Shown here piece by piece: positions 22,215 through 31,696 of a DNA stretch of 64,000 nt; position 1 is the stretch's first letter, and each line of letters starts with the position of its first letter. The position numbers were made by a program, and so were the translations under genes. The DNA is from Cherax quadricarinatus (Eukaryota > Arthropoda > Malacostraca > Decapoda > Parastacidae), in contig NC_091355.1 in NCBI RefSeq assembly GCF_038502225.1, positions 11,682,115-11,746,114 on the forward strand, given 5' to 3'. Below the pieces are notes generated by a model. The model saw nothing but the letters and a program-made list of their open reading frames with translations. It was not told where the DNA came from and searched no databases.

Positions 22215-22330
22215 TTGTGAAGGTTGGTTGGTAATGGTTGTCAGGAAACAAGAGTGTTTTCTGATGTGGATCTTTGGTCATCTGACCGAGGCCTTCCGCT
22301 GGCTTACCCCTCCACCCCTTTAAAAAATAT
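22215..22330 (+). mobile_element. dispersed repeat family S7, second copy
   Basis: Shares GTCAGGAAACA, GTTTTCTGATG, GTCATCTGACCGAGGCCTTC and CCACCCCTTTAAAAA with 12950-13080. In place of (TTAGG)n it begins GGTTGGTTGG. Confidence 0.8.
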
Positions 22331-22395
22331 AGAGTTATTACAGTATACGTCACTTCACTGTAAGTGCCTCTTGCTCGGCGCAATTCACCGCAGTT

Positions 22396-22709
22396 ACAGG
22401 CATGGGGCCAAGTACAAAAGGTACTTGGCCCCATGCCTGTACCCAAAGGTACTTGGCCCCATGCCTGTACCCAAAGGTACTTGGCCCCATGCCTGTACCC
22501 AAAGGTACTTGGCCCCATGCCTGTACCCAAAGGTACTTGGCCCCATGCCTGTACCCAAAGGTACTTGGCCCCATGCCTGTACCCAAAGGTACTTGGCCCC
22601 ATGCCTGTACCCAAAGGTACTTGGCCCCATGCCTGTACCCAAAGGTACTTGGCCCCATGCCTGTACCCAAAGGTACTTGGCCCCATGCCTGTACCCAAAG
22701 GTACTTGGG
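22396..22709. repeat. 28-bp minisatellite (about 10 copies) headed by an inverted half-unit
   Basis: Unit GGTACTTGGCCCCATGCC plus TGTACCCAAA, repeated from 22420 with almost no variation. It is preceded by a perfect 20-bp inverted arm (22396-22415 against 22421-22440), so the array starts with a hairpin. Confidence 0.96.
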
Positions 22710-22740
22710 CATATTTTTTTTTTTTTTGCATTAACTCATT

Positions 22741-23024
22741 GATTCTCCTGTTAAAAGCTTAGCCAAGAAAAGAGGGAGAATTTAATTGGTGTATTAGAAG
22801 CTTCCGGTTTACTTTCTTAAGTGCACCGTAGATTTCAGTTTACAATCACGCTTGGTTGTGTATCCCCAAGAAGGGGATACTTAGAGCAGCTGTCGAAATG
22901 ATGTTTTCGATTTTTCTTGCTTTTTACAAAGTTTCTCCGGTATAACCGGAGATCATTTCTTAAAACTTTAAACCTGATATGGTATACCTGGAGAAATGTT
23001 TATGACGCATGTATATATATATAT
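22741..23024. other. no recognised gene
   Basis: Unique-looking; a short (TA)n lies at about 23010-23022. Confidence 0.4.
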
Positions 23025-23029
23025 AATTA

Positions 23030-23182
23030 TACACAGATAACCTGCACATATTAGAGAGAAGCTTATGACGACGTTTCGGTCCTACTTGCAACATTTACAA
23101 GTCACAGTGTGACTTATAAATGGTGTGAGTCGGACCGAAACGTCGTGATAAGCTTCTGCGTGCGGGTTATTTGTATACTGTG
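23030..23182. mobile_element. foldback element with nested hairpins
   Basis: The left arm (AAGCTTATGACGACGTTTCG, about 23060-23078) pairs with the right arm CGAAACGTCGTGATAAGCTT (about 23136-23155). Homology extends outward to GATAACC/GGGTTATT. A second smaller hairpin, AAGTCACA/TGTGACTT, lies inside. The right arm ends ...GGACCGAAACGTCGT, as in the other hairpin copies. Confidence 0.8.
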
Positions 23183-23494
23183 CGTGATGGTAGAAGTACT
23201 GTGTCTAGTGTACTCTGCTGTACAGAAGTGGCGTGTGTCTAGTATTCGGGAGATACCTTACTAGAATGATGAATTGACCGACACACTTCTAGTTCTTTTG
23301 TCAGTACTGTTATAATTACATATAGGCCGTGTATTATAATATATAATAACAGCCAGTATGAGGGTAGATAGAAGGTGTGTACCCTGTGTCACCTCTATAT
23401 TGATATTCGTACACACTTTTAGATGGGAGTAGTCAGGAGCTGCATCCAGTACAAGCAGGACCTCGGCCTGACAGGCCACGATATCACTACATAA

Positions 23495-23600
23495 TAAATG
23501 ACTCGCGAAATCGTAATGACATGATTGTAAACAAACCTTGGTACGGGTGGGGATTGAACTTGCCGTGAATCTCTCAACGTCTCTCTCCGGTCGTTCACAC
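23495..23600 (-). mobile_element. SINE family S2 fragment
   Basis: CGCGAAATCGTAATGACATG then GGGTGGGGATTGAAC matches the left arm of 5906-6072. The B-box region is mutated. Confidence 0.65.
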
Positions 23601-23631
23601 TCCCCCATTTCACCCACAACACTTTTAGGGT

Positions 23632-23945
23632 GAACTAATAATAATAATAATCTATATTTCTACAAGTACATGTACAACATATACAGACCGTAGCTAACAT
23701 CAGTGACATACTATATTGAAAGCCCCTTGTTATGCAGGAGATTTTGGGCAATTTACGTTAATTTTGTCCCCAGGATGCCAGCCTTACCAATCGATTAACA
23801 CCCAGGTACCTATTTTGGTGATAGGTGAACAGGGCCAACAGGTGTTTTAAGGAAACACGTCCTAATGTTTTGACCCGTACTAGGGATCGAACCACGGACC
23901 TCGGTATGTGAGGTGAGTGTGCTAGCAACCGAGCTACGGGTTACT
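23632..23945 (-). mobile_element. tRNA-derived SINE (family S1)
   Basis: On the minus strand: tRNA-like head with B box GGTTCGATCCC (23884-23894), body with GTACCTGGGTGTTAATCG, then the family end CTTGTAGAAATATAG preceded by TTGTACATGTA and an AATAAT tail (23637-23650). Other copies are at 27.8, 46.5, 49.4 and 61.7 kb. Confidence 0.88.
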
Positions 23946-23981
23946 TGGTGAAGGGCCTCTGTGGAATGATGCAAAGCTACA

Positions 23982-24195
23982 GTGAGTCAGCATGCAACAA
24001 GTGCGTCAGGAGACACATGTACTCATGAGTCAGCATGCAACAAGTGCGTCAGGAGACACACTCATGAGTGAATCAGCATGCAACAAGTGCGTCAGGAGAC
24101 ACATGTACTCATGAGTCAGCATGCAACAAGTGCGTCAGGAGACACACTCATGAGTGAGCCAGCATGCAACAAGTGCGTCAGGAGACACGCACTCT
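23982..24195. repeat. 43-bp minisatellite, 5 copies, dimeric
   Basis: GTGCGTCAGGAGACAC recurs at 24001, 24044, 24087, 24130 and 24173, exactly 43 bp apart. Two unit types alternate (ACATGTACTCATGAGTCAGC and ACACTCATGAGTGAATCAGC), which differ by compensating gaps. Confidence 0.95.
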
Positions 24196-24861
24196 CATAC
24201 CTTCTAAGAAATAAACAAAAGCAGCAACACCAAGCGCAGCAAAAGTAGAGAGTGTTGGTGAGAGACTTGTGGTGGTAATGTGAGGGTGTCAGCTGACTGA
24301 GTCCAGCTCTCAGGGAACACGGAGAAGTGGGTGAAAGTGATGGAGATGTCAGGGAAGATGTGGAGGGGGAGGAGAAAGAAGAGAGGGAGAAAAGAATGGG
24401 GGAACAGCAGAAGAACGAAGGAAAGCGAAGACTGAGGAATATCAGAAAAATAGAGCGGAAGGAAAGGAAGAGGAGAGGATGGGGAGGAGAGTGATAGAGG
24501 TAGTAAAGAGGAGGAAGAGAAGGGAGGAGAAAGAGAGGAAAGGAGGAAGAGAGGGGAGGAGGAAGAGAAGGGAGGGAAGAGCAGTATATTAGAGAGCGAG
24601 AGAAAGAGAGCAGGAGAGACATTCTCTTAAGGAATGACTACATTCTATTTACTTCTAATTCAGTTTACACAGTTGAAATTGAGATAGTCTAGCGGAAGGC
24701 TCTCTCCTTATGCTTTGACAATACTTGTGTTGATATTTTACGGGAAGGTTGGAGGCAGAGTTTGTAACAAACTAGTGTGTTAGGTAAGCCATCCTGGCTT
24801 CATAAATTCAGCTATGCTGCATTTTCTTTATAGATGGCCTTATACGCTGGGAACCCAGTAA
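24196..24861. other. purine-rich tract, no gene
   Basis: 24300-24620 is dominated by G and A (AGGAGGAAGAG-type). The 168-codon minus frame across it is low-complexity and not supported. Confidence 0.5.
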
Positions 24862-25140
24862 GCTCTGAGGACCGGGCAGCGGGGGCGTTGACCCCCGAAC
24901 TGCCTCCAGGTAGCCTGAGACTTCAACCTCCAGGGTGTGGTCCCCATCATAACAAAATTTCTTACCTAAGTACTGTTGGAGCTCAACAGAAACAGGTGTT
25001 AGGGTACATGACTATACCAGGCCTTAGCCAGGATGCAACCCCTCCCGGTACTCTAGCACCAGGGTACCTACTTATTGCTAGGTAGAAAAAAGGGAAGCCG
25101 GTGTAAGGAGACTTCCTATACATCTCTCCCTACTCTGGAT
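24862..25140. mobile_element. second LINE family 3' end (+) followed by SINE S5-like piece (-)
   Basis: GCGGGGGCGTTGACCCCCGA (about 24879-24898) and GCCTCCAGGTA match, on the opposite strand, the 3' UTR of the LINE remnant at 63.3 kb. Further on, GGATGCAACCCC and CAGGGTACCTACTTATTGCT match the S5 SINE on the minus strand. Confidence 0.55.
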
Positions 25141-25275
25141 ACCACCCACAACACACACCACCCACCCACCCACCCACACACACACACACACACATCAGTG
25201 AAGAGGCGGGGCCAGGAGCTCTGAATCGACCCCTGCATCCTCAACTAGGTGAGTACAACTAGGTGAGTACACACA
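25141..25275 (+). mobile_element. CR1-like LINE 3' UTR fragment
   Basis: From about 25196, GAAGAGGCGGGGCCAGGAG, CGACCCCTGCA and two tail motifs ACTAGGTGAGTACA are present, with no coding part. CA-rich DNA lies on both sides (25150-25195 and 25264-25380). Confidence 0.85.
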
Positions 25276-25282
25276 CACAACA

Positions 25283-25370
<88 letters not shown>

Positions 25371-25380
25371 ACACACACTA
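25276..25380. repeat. (CA)n microsatellite
   Basis: About 50 CA units directly continuing from the LINE tail. Confidence 0.97.
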
Positions 25381-25871
25381 AATACACAAACAAACAAGGA
25401 GGAGGTTACAGAAGAGCTACACAGAGTGACTCGTCCACCAAAACACACACAAAAGCAGCAAACATGCATGCACAGTCATGCCCGCAAACACCAACGAAAA
25501 TGCACAAACAGGAGGACACAAAGAGGAAGAGTACAAAGGAAAGAGAGAAAGAGAGAGGTGAAGCAGTTGAGAGAGTGTTAGAGGGAACAGAGGAAGACTC
25601 ACAGCCTCCAGGAAACTTGTCTATTTCCAACCTACTTTGTGGAGGCCAGAAATTACATTACAATATACTAGGGTGAGAAAAGTGGGAGTGGGCGAGAGAA
25701 GAGAAGGAGAGGGAGGGAGAGGGTGCGAGGAAGGTAGTCAGAAAGCATAGAAGTGAAGGCAAGAAAGGAAGTATGAGAGGGAGGGAGGAAGTAAGGAAGG
25801 TTGGATGGAAGGAGGGAGAGAGGTGAGAAACTTTCTTCCTCTTCAGTACCTCAAAACAGTCTTTCTCATCT
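25381..25871. other. no recognised gene; purine-rich 3' half
   Basis: GA-rich at about 25515-25830. Frames here are compositional. Confidence 0.4.
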
Positions 25872-26990
25872 GGTGGACTTCTGAAGACAGTCTCTCTCAT
25901 CCTGTGGACTTCTCAGGACAATCTCTTTCATCCTGTGGACTTCTCAAGACAGTCTCTCTCATCCTGTGGACTTCTCAGGACAATCTCTCTCATCCCGTGG
26001 ACGTCTCAAGACAATCTCTCTCATCCTGTGGACTTCTCAAGACAGTCTCTCTCATCCTGTGGACTTCTCAAGACAATCTCTCTCATCCTGTGGACTTCTC
26101 AAGACAATCTCTCTCATCCTGTGGACTTCTCAAGACAATCTCTCTCATCCTGTGGACTTCTCAAGACAGTCTCTCTCATCCTGTGGACTTCTCAAGACAG
26201 TCTCTCTCATCCTGTGGACTTCTCAGGACAATCTCTCTCATCCTGTGGACTTCTCAAGACAATCTCTCTCATCCTGTGGACTTCTCAGGACAATCTCTCT
26301 CATCCTGTGGACTTCTCAAGACAGTCTCTCTCATCCTGTGGACTTCTCGAGACAACCTCTCTCATCCTGTGGACTTCTCAAGACAATCTCTCTCATCCTG
26401 TGGACTTCTCAAGACAATCTCTCTCATCCTGTGAACTTCTCAAAACAGTCTCTCTCATCCTGTGGACTTCTCAAGACAATCTCTCTCATCCTGTGGACGT
26501 CTCAAGACAACCTCTCTCATCCTGTGGACTTCTCAAGACAACCTCTCTCATCCTGTGGACGTCTCAAGACAACCTCTCTCATCCTGTGGACTTCTCAAGA
26601 CAATCTCTCTCATCCTGTGGACTTCTCAAGACAACCTCTCTCATCCTGTGGACTTCTCAAGACAACCTCTCTCATCCTGTGGACGTCTCAAGACAACCTC
26701 TCTCATCCTGTGGACTTCTCAAGACAATCTCTCTCATCCTGTGGACTTCTCAAGACAACCTCTCTCATCCTGTGGACTTCTCGAGACAACCTCTCTCATC
26801 CTGTGGACTTCTCAAGACAATCTCTCTCATCCTGTGAACTTCTCAAGACAATCTCTCTCATCCTGTGGACTTCTCGAGACAACCTCTCTCATCCTGTGGA
26901 CTTCTCAAGACAATCTCTCTCATCCTGTGAACTTCTCAAAACAGTCTCTCTCATCCTGTGAACTTCTGAAGACAGTCTCTCTCACCCTGT
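25872..26990. repeat. 31-bp minisatellite, about 36 copies
   Basis: Unit CTCTCTCATCCTGTGGACTT plus CTCAAGACAAT. Variants (CAGGACA, CGAGACA, GACGTCTC, GTGAACTT) are scattered. Overlapping plus-strand frames (up to 331 codons, WTSQDNLSHPVDF-type) follow from a stop-free unit. Confidence 0.97.
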
Positions 26991-27539
26991 GGGCTCAGCC
27001 TCATGCATTATTTTTATCTTTCTCATTTAATTTCACTTTTTTCACAAGCTCTCATACTAAACTTATTCCACACTGACTTTTTACTCATCTCTTCTTTAAC
27101 ATATTCTTATGTGGCTTATCTGAATTTCTTTTAAGCTGCTTGGTTTGCCTCATGTTTTTTCTTGCCTTTCCATGATTTTCTAGGTTGTTTTGTCTTGCGT
27201 TTCTATGACTTTCTAGTTCATGCTTTCCCTTGCATTATCATGACTGAAGAGTCGTCATAACAGTTCCATCTACTGTGACCTTTATTATTTATTCAATTAA
27301 AATAAAAGTCTGCGAGGAGGCGAACTGGTTTCAGGTGTTCTCTGAACATTTAGGTACACCACTAAAGGTTAGAAAACACCAGCGGTCAGTGAACACCATG
27401 TACACAACAGGAGAAGAAATGAAAGTGCTAGACACCTTAGAATGCAGTTGAACTAGACCATGTTTCACCATGGCTTCTAGCTGAGGCAGCAGAAACCATG
27501 TTAGCACCGAGAAAACTAGGCCGAAAACTAGAGCAGCAG
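26991..27539. other. no recognised gene
   Basis: T-rich then mixed DNA; no supported frame. Confidence 0.4.
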
Positions 27540-27740
27540 CAGCAACAGGGATAAAGGAACGAAGAAGCAATGTATCGGATCAAGGAAAGGTGACTGATAA
27601 TCCGGGAAGAGAAGTGTAACAAGTGAGGTTCCACAAGACTTGGTGCTGGAACCAATTCTAGTATATAAAGTGTTTTCTCCTATATGACATATCTTAACTA
27701 CGTAGATTCCTGTGTATCACCACTGTACATGAAGCAAAGT
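27540..27740 (+). pseudogene. decayed LINE reverse-transcriptase fragment
   Basis: SVTSEVPQDLVLEPILVYK (about 27612-27668) aligns with RT motif B (VTSGVPQGSVLGPxLF) of the CR1-like family. Downstream, AAAGTAATGAGGAGAATGCA corresponds to the KLMRRI segment after motif C, but in another frame. It is heavily mutated. Confidence 0.5.
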
Positions 27741-27796
27741 AATGAGGAGAATGCAACTAAGGTGGAAATGCTACGCTATGAAACATGCCGGTGTCC

Positions 27797-28264
27797 CGTA
27801 GGTTGACTGCCAATCACTCAGCTGTGTGAGCTGAGCTGAGTCCAGGGGTCGATCCCCTGTACGGCCGAAAACATTAGGACGTGCTTCCTTGAGAGACATG
27901 TCCATGTTCACCCATGAGTAAAATGGATATCTGGGTGTTAGTCGACTGGTGTGGGTCGCATCCTGGGACAAAATTGACCAAATTTTGCCCGAAATGCTCT
28001 GCATAACAAGGGGCTTTCTATATAGCAGACTGAGGGACTGACCACCTCAAAACTTCAAGGGTGATGGACTGATTACATCGTCTTCAAGTCTCTTCTGCTT
28101 CTATCAACTTTTCTGCACTCGACTGAAGAAGCCTACTGTGTAGGCGAAACGTTTCGAAATAAAGATACCTAACTGTTGCATATGTGTCTTACCTAACAAC
28201 ATAGTAGTATGCCATTGATGTCAGTTAGGACTGTATACCTTGTACATGTACTTGTAGAAATAAA

Positions 28265-28320
<56 letters not shown>

Positions 28321-28325
28321 GCCAA
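27797..28325 (+). mobile_element. SINE family S1 split by a later insertion
   Basis: Part 1 (27797-28028): tRNA-like head with B box GGGTCGATCCC, GTTAGTCGACTGGTGTGGG and AACAAGGGGCTTTCTATATAG. Part 2 (28201-28325): AGTATGCCATTGATGTCAG, TTGTACATGTACTTGTAG and an (ATT)n tail. The intact order is seen at 46461-46765. Confidence 0.9.
28029..28200 (+). mobile_element. 172-bp CGAAACGT hairpin element nested in the SINE
   Basis: It interrupts the SINE between ATAGCAG (28022-28028) and ATAGTAG (28201-28207), a likely 7-bp target duplication with one change. It contains CTGAAGA (28123-28129), one extra A, the perfect 6-bp stem GCCTAC/GTAGGC (28131-28145) and GAAACGTTTCG. A diverged relative is at 63161-63275 (shared GGGACTGATCACATC and GACTGAAGAAGG). 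Confidence 0.8.
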
Positions 28326-28584
28326 CCTGCGCGTTACATCACACAAGTGATTACTGAAATTGAATCCCAGGAAAATCAGAAAATACAAGTTGCTAGAAAA
28401 TTGGAGAGGCAAAAGACACTGGTAACAGAGGTTGCGCTTACGTGAATTTTGTGAATCGAAGGTAAAGCACTGAACCCGCTCCTGATAAAATATATAAGGC
28501 GCTACAGAAGGTACTGATTTATGGCAAAAAAATCTGGTAATTCGGCAAAGAACACCCTTGCCAAATAGGCTCATCACAACATAT

Positions 28585-28995
28585 ATTAACTGAAGAGAGA
28601 TTAAAATATCTAAAACTAATGATATAGGATATAAGGATCAAAGGAGACATGATAACGGCATACAAAATACTCGGAGAATTAAACAGTGAAAAGGGATAGG
28701 TTGTATGGTAAGCAAGTAAGAGGTACTCGGAGACAGTCACAGATAAGCTAAAGGAATGTCAGGAAATATTCTTTCAACTTCAGGGTGGTCAGGGAGTGGA
28801 ATAACATGGACGAAGTGGTAGAGGCAGACTCATTACATAGTTTTAAGAATAGGTATAATATCCACGAGGCTAAGAGGACGTGTATGCCCGACAAACGGCA
28901 AATTAAGCGGCAGGGCCAAGAGCTAAGGTTCAACCCCTGCAGCCATAAATTAGTGGGCGAGCCCGCGTACGCACGCACACGCAAGCACAACATAG
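28585..28995 (+). pseudogene. old CR1-like LINE 3' end
   Basis: GGAGACATGATAACGGCATA (GDMITAY) near 28645; then VREWNNMDEVVEADSLHSFK (about 28788-28845), the equivalent of VRKWNSLGSDVVEAGSIHSF. The 3' UTR GCGGCAGGGCCAAGAGCTA follows. More diverged than the copies at 8.4, 31.0 and 59.7 kb. Confidence 0.75.
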
Positions 28996-29314
28996 CCAAA
29001 GTTTGCTCCTATGTTCCACAACATCGATATCTGAAAGGCATCAACTCGAATATATATATGTAAATAAACAAGAATATTTTCACAGGTGTGAGGTCCCCTT
29101 GAGTTAGCGAGCTTGGGTTACCTGATCCCACTGAATCCCCTCCTTTACATACTTCTTTACGCATTATTTCATTGACTTTACAAGTTTTTATATGTATCAT
29201 AACAGAATGTTCAGGCAGTTGTGCAACATCTGCATTTATATTACGACAGACAGCTGGTGCCACATCATAGATCAAACTGTCAACTTAAATACACATAAAG
29301 TGGGAAAAGTCTCG

Positions 29315-29375
29315 TGAAAACAGTTGCGGGGTTAGGAGCTAAGACTCAACCCACGTAACCGCAAATAGGCGTGTA
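29315..29375 (+). mobile_element. short LINE 3' UTR relic
   Basis: GCGGGGTTAGGAGCTAAGAC then AACCGCAAATAGGCG resembles the CR1-like LINE 3' tail. Confidence 0.5.
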
Positions 29376-29629
29376 GAAACTGACACATGCGCCACTTGAA
29401 GCTGGCGCATACATCTACAGGCTTTTAAAATGTGCAGAGTCAACCAGAGGTCTGTTTACGACATATGTAAGATTAGTACTTGATGTGTTAGTATTAGCAT
29501 GGTGACTTTGCCTATTAATATTTGATCCCACGCTAACTGTCAGTCTTACCTTGGTAGTCAATCCCAAACTCTCCCTACCCAGCATTACCTCTTACCTCGA
29601 TAGTTTTTTTTTTTGTTTTACACAGTGTT

Positions 29630-29745
29630 TGACAAGGTTAAGGATCCCTAGCTTTATTGACAAGCTATTTACAGGTTAAGGATTCCTAGCTTTATTGACA
29701 AGCTATTTACAGGTTAAGGATTCCTAACTTTATTGGCAAGCTAAG
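29630..29745. repeat. 38-bp tandem repeat, about 3 copies
   Basis: GGTTAAGGATTCCTAGC plus TTTATTGACAAGC recurs with 38-bp spacing. Confidence 0.88.
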
Positions 29746-29786
29746 AGCTGTTACCTACATCAGCTCATTTGAAAGCATTTTTATTG

Positions 29787-30206
29787 TTATGAGACATACA
29801 AGTAGGGAACAGGATGAAGTTGGAGCCATCTGTGGGCCATCATTTTCATGTGATCAACTGACTTTATCTCGTTGACATCATTATGCTGTACGAATGTGTT
29901 CCATACTCGAGTCATCCTGGGTATATATGATCTCAGATGGAGTGATGTTCTGGAGAAGGGTACAGCCAGAGTGAAGTTGCTGCTTTCTGCCCGTCTTGTG
30001 GCATAAAAGCTTGTTTCACGCTGTCCTCGAAGTGGATCCCTGTCCATTATTACTAGTTTTATGGGCATAGATTCGAATATACAAGATGCCAGAAACTGTA
30101 ACACAAGCCGAAATAGCTTAGCATGAGGGGACAGGAGCTGAGACACAACCTTCCCCTCTTTTTCCCCCATATTTACCAATCGGTGAATGCATACCCACAA
30201 TAACAC
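29787..30206 (-). pseudogene. C-terminal fragment of another LINE ORF2
   Basis: A 139-codon open frame. The segment ESSNFTLAVPFSRT...SYIPRMTRVWNTF has the pattern seen at the extreme C-terminus of many LINE RT proteins (short basic stretch, FxPRxxRxWN). No RT core is adjacent. The Met assigned as start is arbitrary, so I treat it as a fragment. It could be a domesticated piece, but nothing here supports that. Confidence 0.5.
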
Positions 30207-30964
30207 TACATCACTCTAGCTTTCCAAAACACAACTTTACACCTCTTGCATGAGAAACCGAGCTCAACACCTTTGCAATTTTCAACTAGCCACGAAAAAA
30301 ACAGATAAAAAACGATGATAGATACATTGGTTGTCATTTTCCTTCCATCCCCTCTATCCCCCAACCCGCCCTCTCTACCCCCACCACTCTCCTTGTTGCT
30401 TCTCTCCCACCCCCAACAGCCACTCGTGTTTTGTTATTGAAAGCCTGGAGAAACGCGGCTATTCCTTCCTTGCAAGTGTTTTGCAACACTGGAAATAAAT
30501 CATCTCTGTTATCCTTTTCTTTTTCTGTTTATTCTGTATTTGGGATATATTCCCTGTTCCTTTTCGAGAAGTATGACAGTAATATGATGGCATCTACGAG
30601 TGATAGGAAGGGACCCAGGTAAGAGGACAGTATCTAACGGAGATAGGATGGTTCCTGATAGCGTTACCGTAGTATCTAAGAGTGAGGGGGGAGGCATCTG
30701 AGAGCTGTGAGAGCATGTAAGTGACCGCGCGGTTCCAGATAGCTACAGTACGGTACCTGATAGATACAGAACGGTACCTGATAGAGAAAGTACGGTACGT
30801 GATAGCGAAAGGACGGTACCTGAGAGTGGGAGGACGGTACATGACAACGAGAGGACGGTACCTGTTTGCTAGTGTTGAGAAAATTATACGTTAACGACTA
30901 ATACTATTTTCAGACTGTTTACAAATTTCTTTTAGTCTGTCAATGTTTTTGTCTGTCTCTGACT

Positions 30965-30968
<4 letters not shown>
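30207..30968. other. no recognised gene; short 20-23 bp tandem
   Basis: About 30745-30865 has loose repeats of ACGGTACCTGATAG-type units. C-rich DNA is at about 30340-30420. Confidence 0.45.
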
Positions 30969-31007
<39 letters not shown>

Positions 31008-31034
31008 GTGTGTATGTGTGTGTATGTGTATGTA
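30969..31034. repeat. (TG)n microsatellite with TATG interruptions
   Basis: GT run leading straight into the LINE tail on the other strand. Confidence 0.95.
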
Positions 31035-31478
31035 TTTGTACTCACCTAGTTGAGGTTGCAGGGGTCGAGTCCAAGCTCCTGGCCCCGCCTCTTCACTGGT
31101 CGCTACTAGGTCACTCTCCCTGAACCGTGAGCTTTATCATACCTCTGCTTAAAGCTATGTATGAATCCTGCCTCCACTACATCGCTTCCCAAACTATTCC
31201 ACTTCCTGACTACTCTGTGGCTGAAGAAATACTTACTAACATCCCCGTGATTCATCTGTGTCTTCAACTTCCAACTGTGTCCCCTTGTTACTGTGTCCCA
31301 TCTCTGGAACATCCTGTCTCTGTCCACCTTGGCAATTCCTCTCAGTATTTTGTATGTCGTTATCATGTTATCATGTGTGTGTGTGTTTCCCTTAATCTTT
31401 CTTCATAGTTCCCCTTAGCTCTGGAACTAACCTTGTTGCAAACCTTTGTACGTTCTCTAGTTTCTTGACGTGCTTTAT
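31035..31478 (-). mobile_element. 5'-truncated CR1-like LINE with internal TG replacement
   Basis: The minus-strand frame 31366-31106 encodes ITTYKILRGIAKVDRDRMFQ through KYFFSHRVVRKWNSLGSDVV to the stop, 86 codons and open. Beyond it (31390-31470) is the preceding coding segment (FATRLV.. region; compare 60040-60105), but about 40 bp between are replaced by ATCATGTGTGTGTGTG. Both outer edges abut (TG)n. Confidence 0.85.
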
Positions 31479-31561
<83 letters not shown>

Positions 31562-31696
31562 TTTTGGGTCTGTGTATATGTACGAGTGTGTGTGTGTGTG
31601 TGTCGAATTATACGAGGATTCAATTAAAAGTTTCGCCTCATCATTGGGTCTCCGCTGCGAGAGTTTTAATGAGAGCTGATAATGTGTTCCCTGTGT
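31479..31696. repeat. (TG)n microsatellite and short unique spacer
   Basis: About 38 TG units (31482-31558), a second small run at 31586-31603, then 90 bp of unique DNA. Confidence 0.95.

Noticed and set aside
24834..24910. Apparent exon: TTTTCTTTATAG acceptor, an ATG frame, and a CCTCCAG|GTAGCC donor
   Set aside because: The GCGGGGGCGTTGACCCCCGA block is the 3' UTR of a LINE whose other remnant is at 63.3 kb, so the splice-like edges are part of a transposon.
29787..30206. 139-codon minus frame as a host gene
   Set aside because: The C-terminal pattern (IPRMTRVWNTF) fits a LINE ORF2 end; the start codon is arbitrary.
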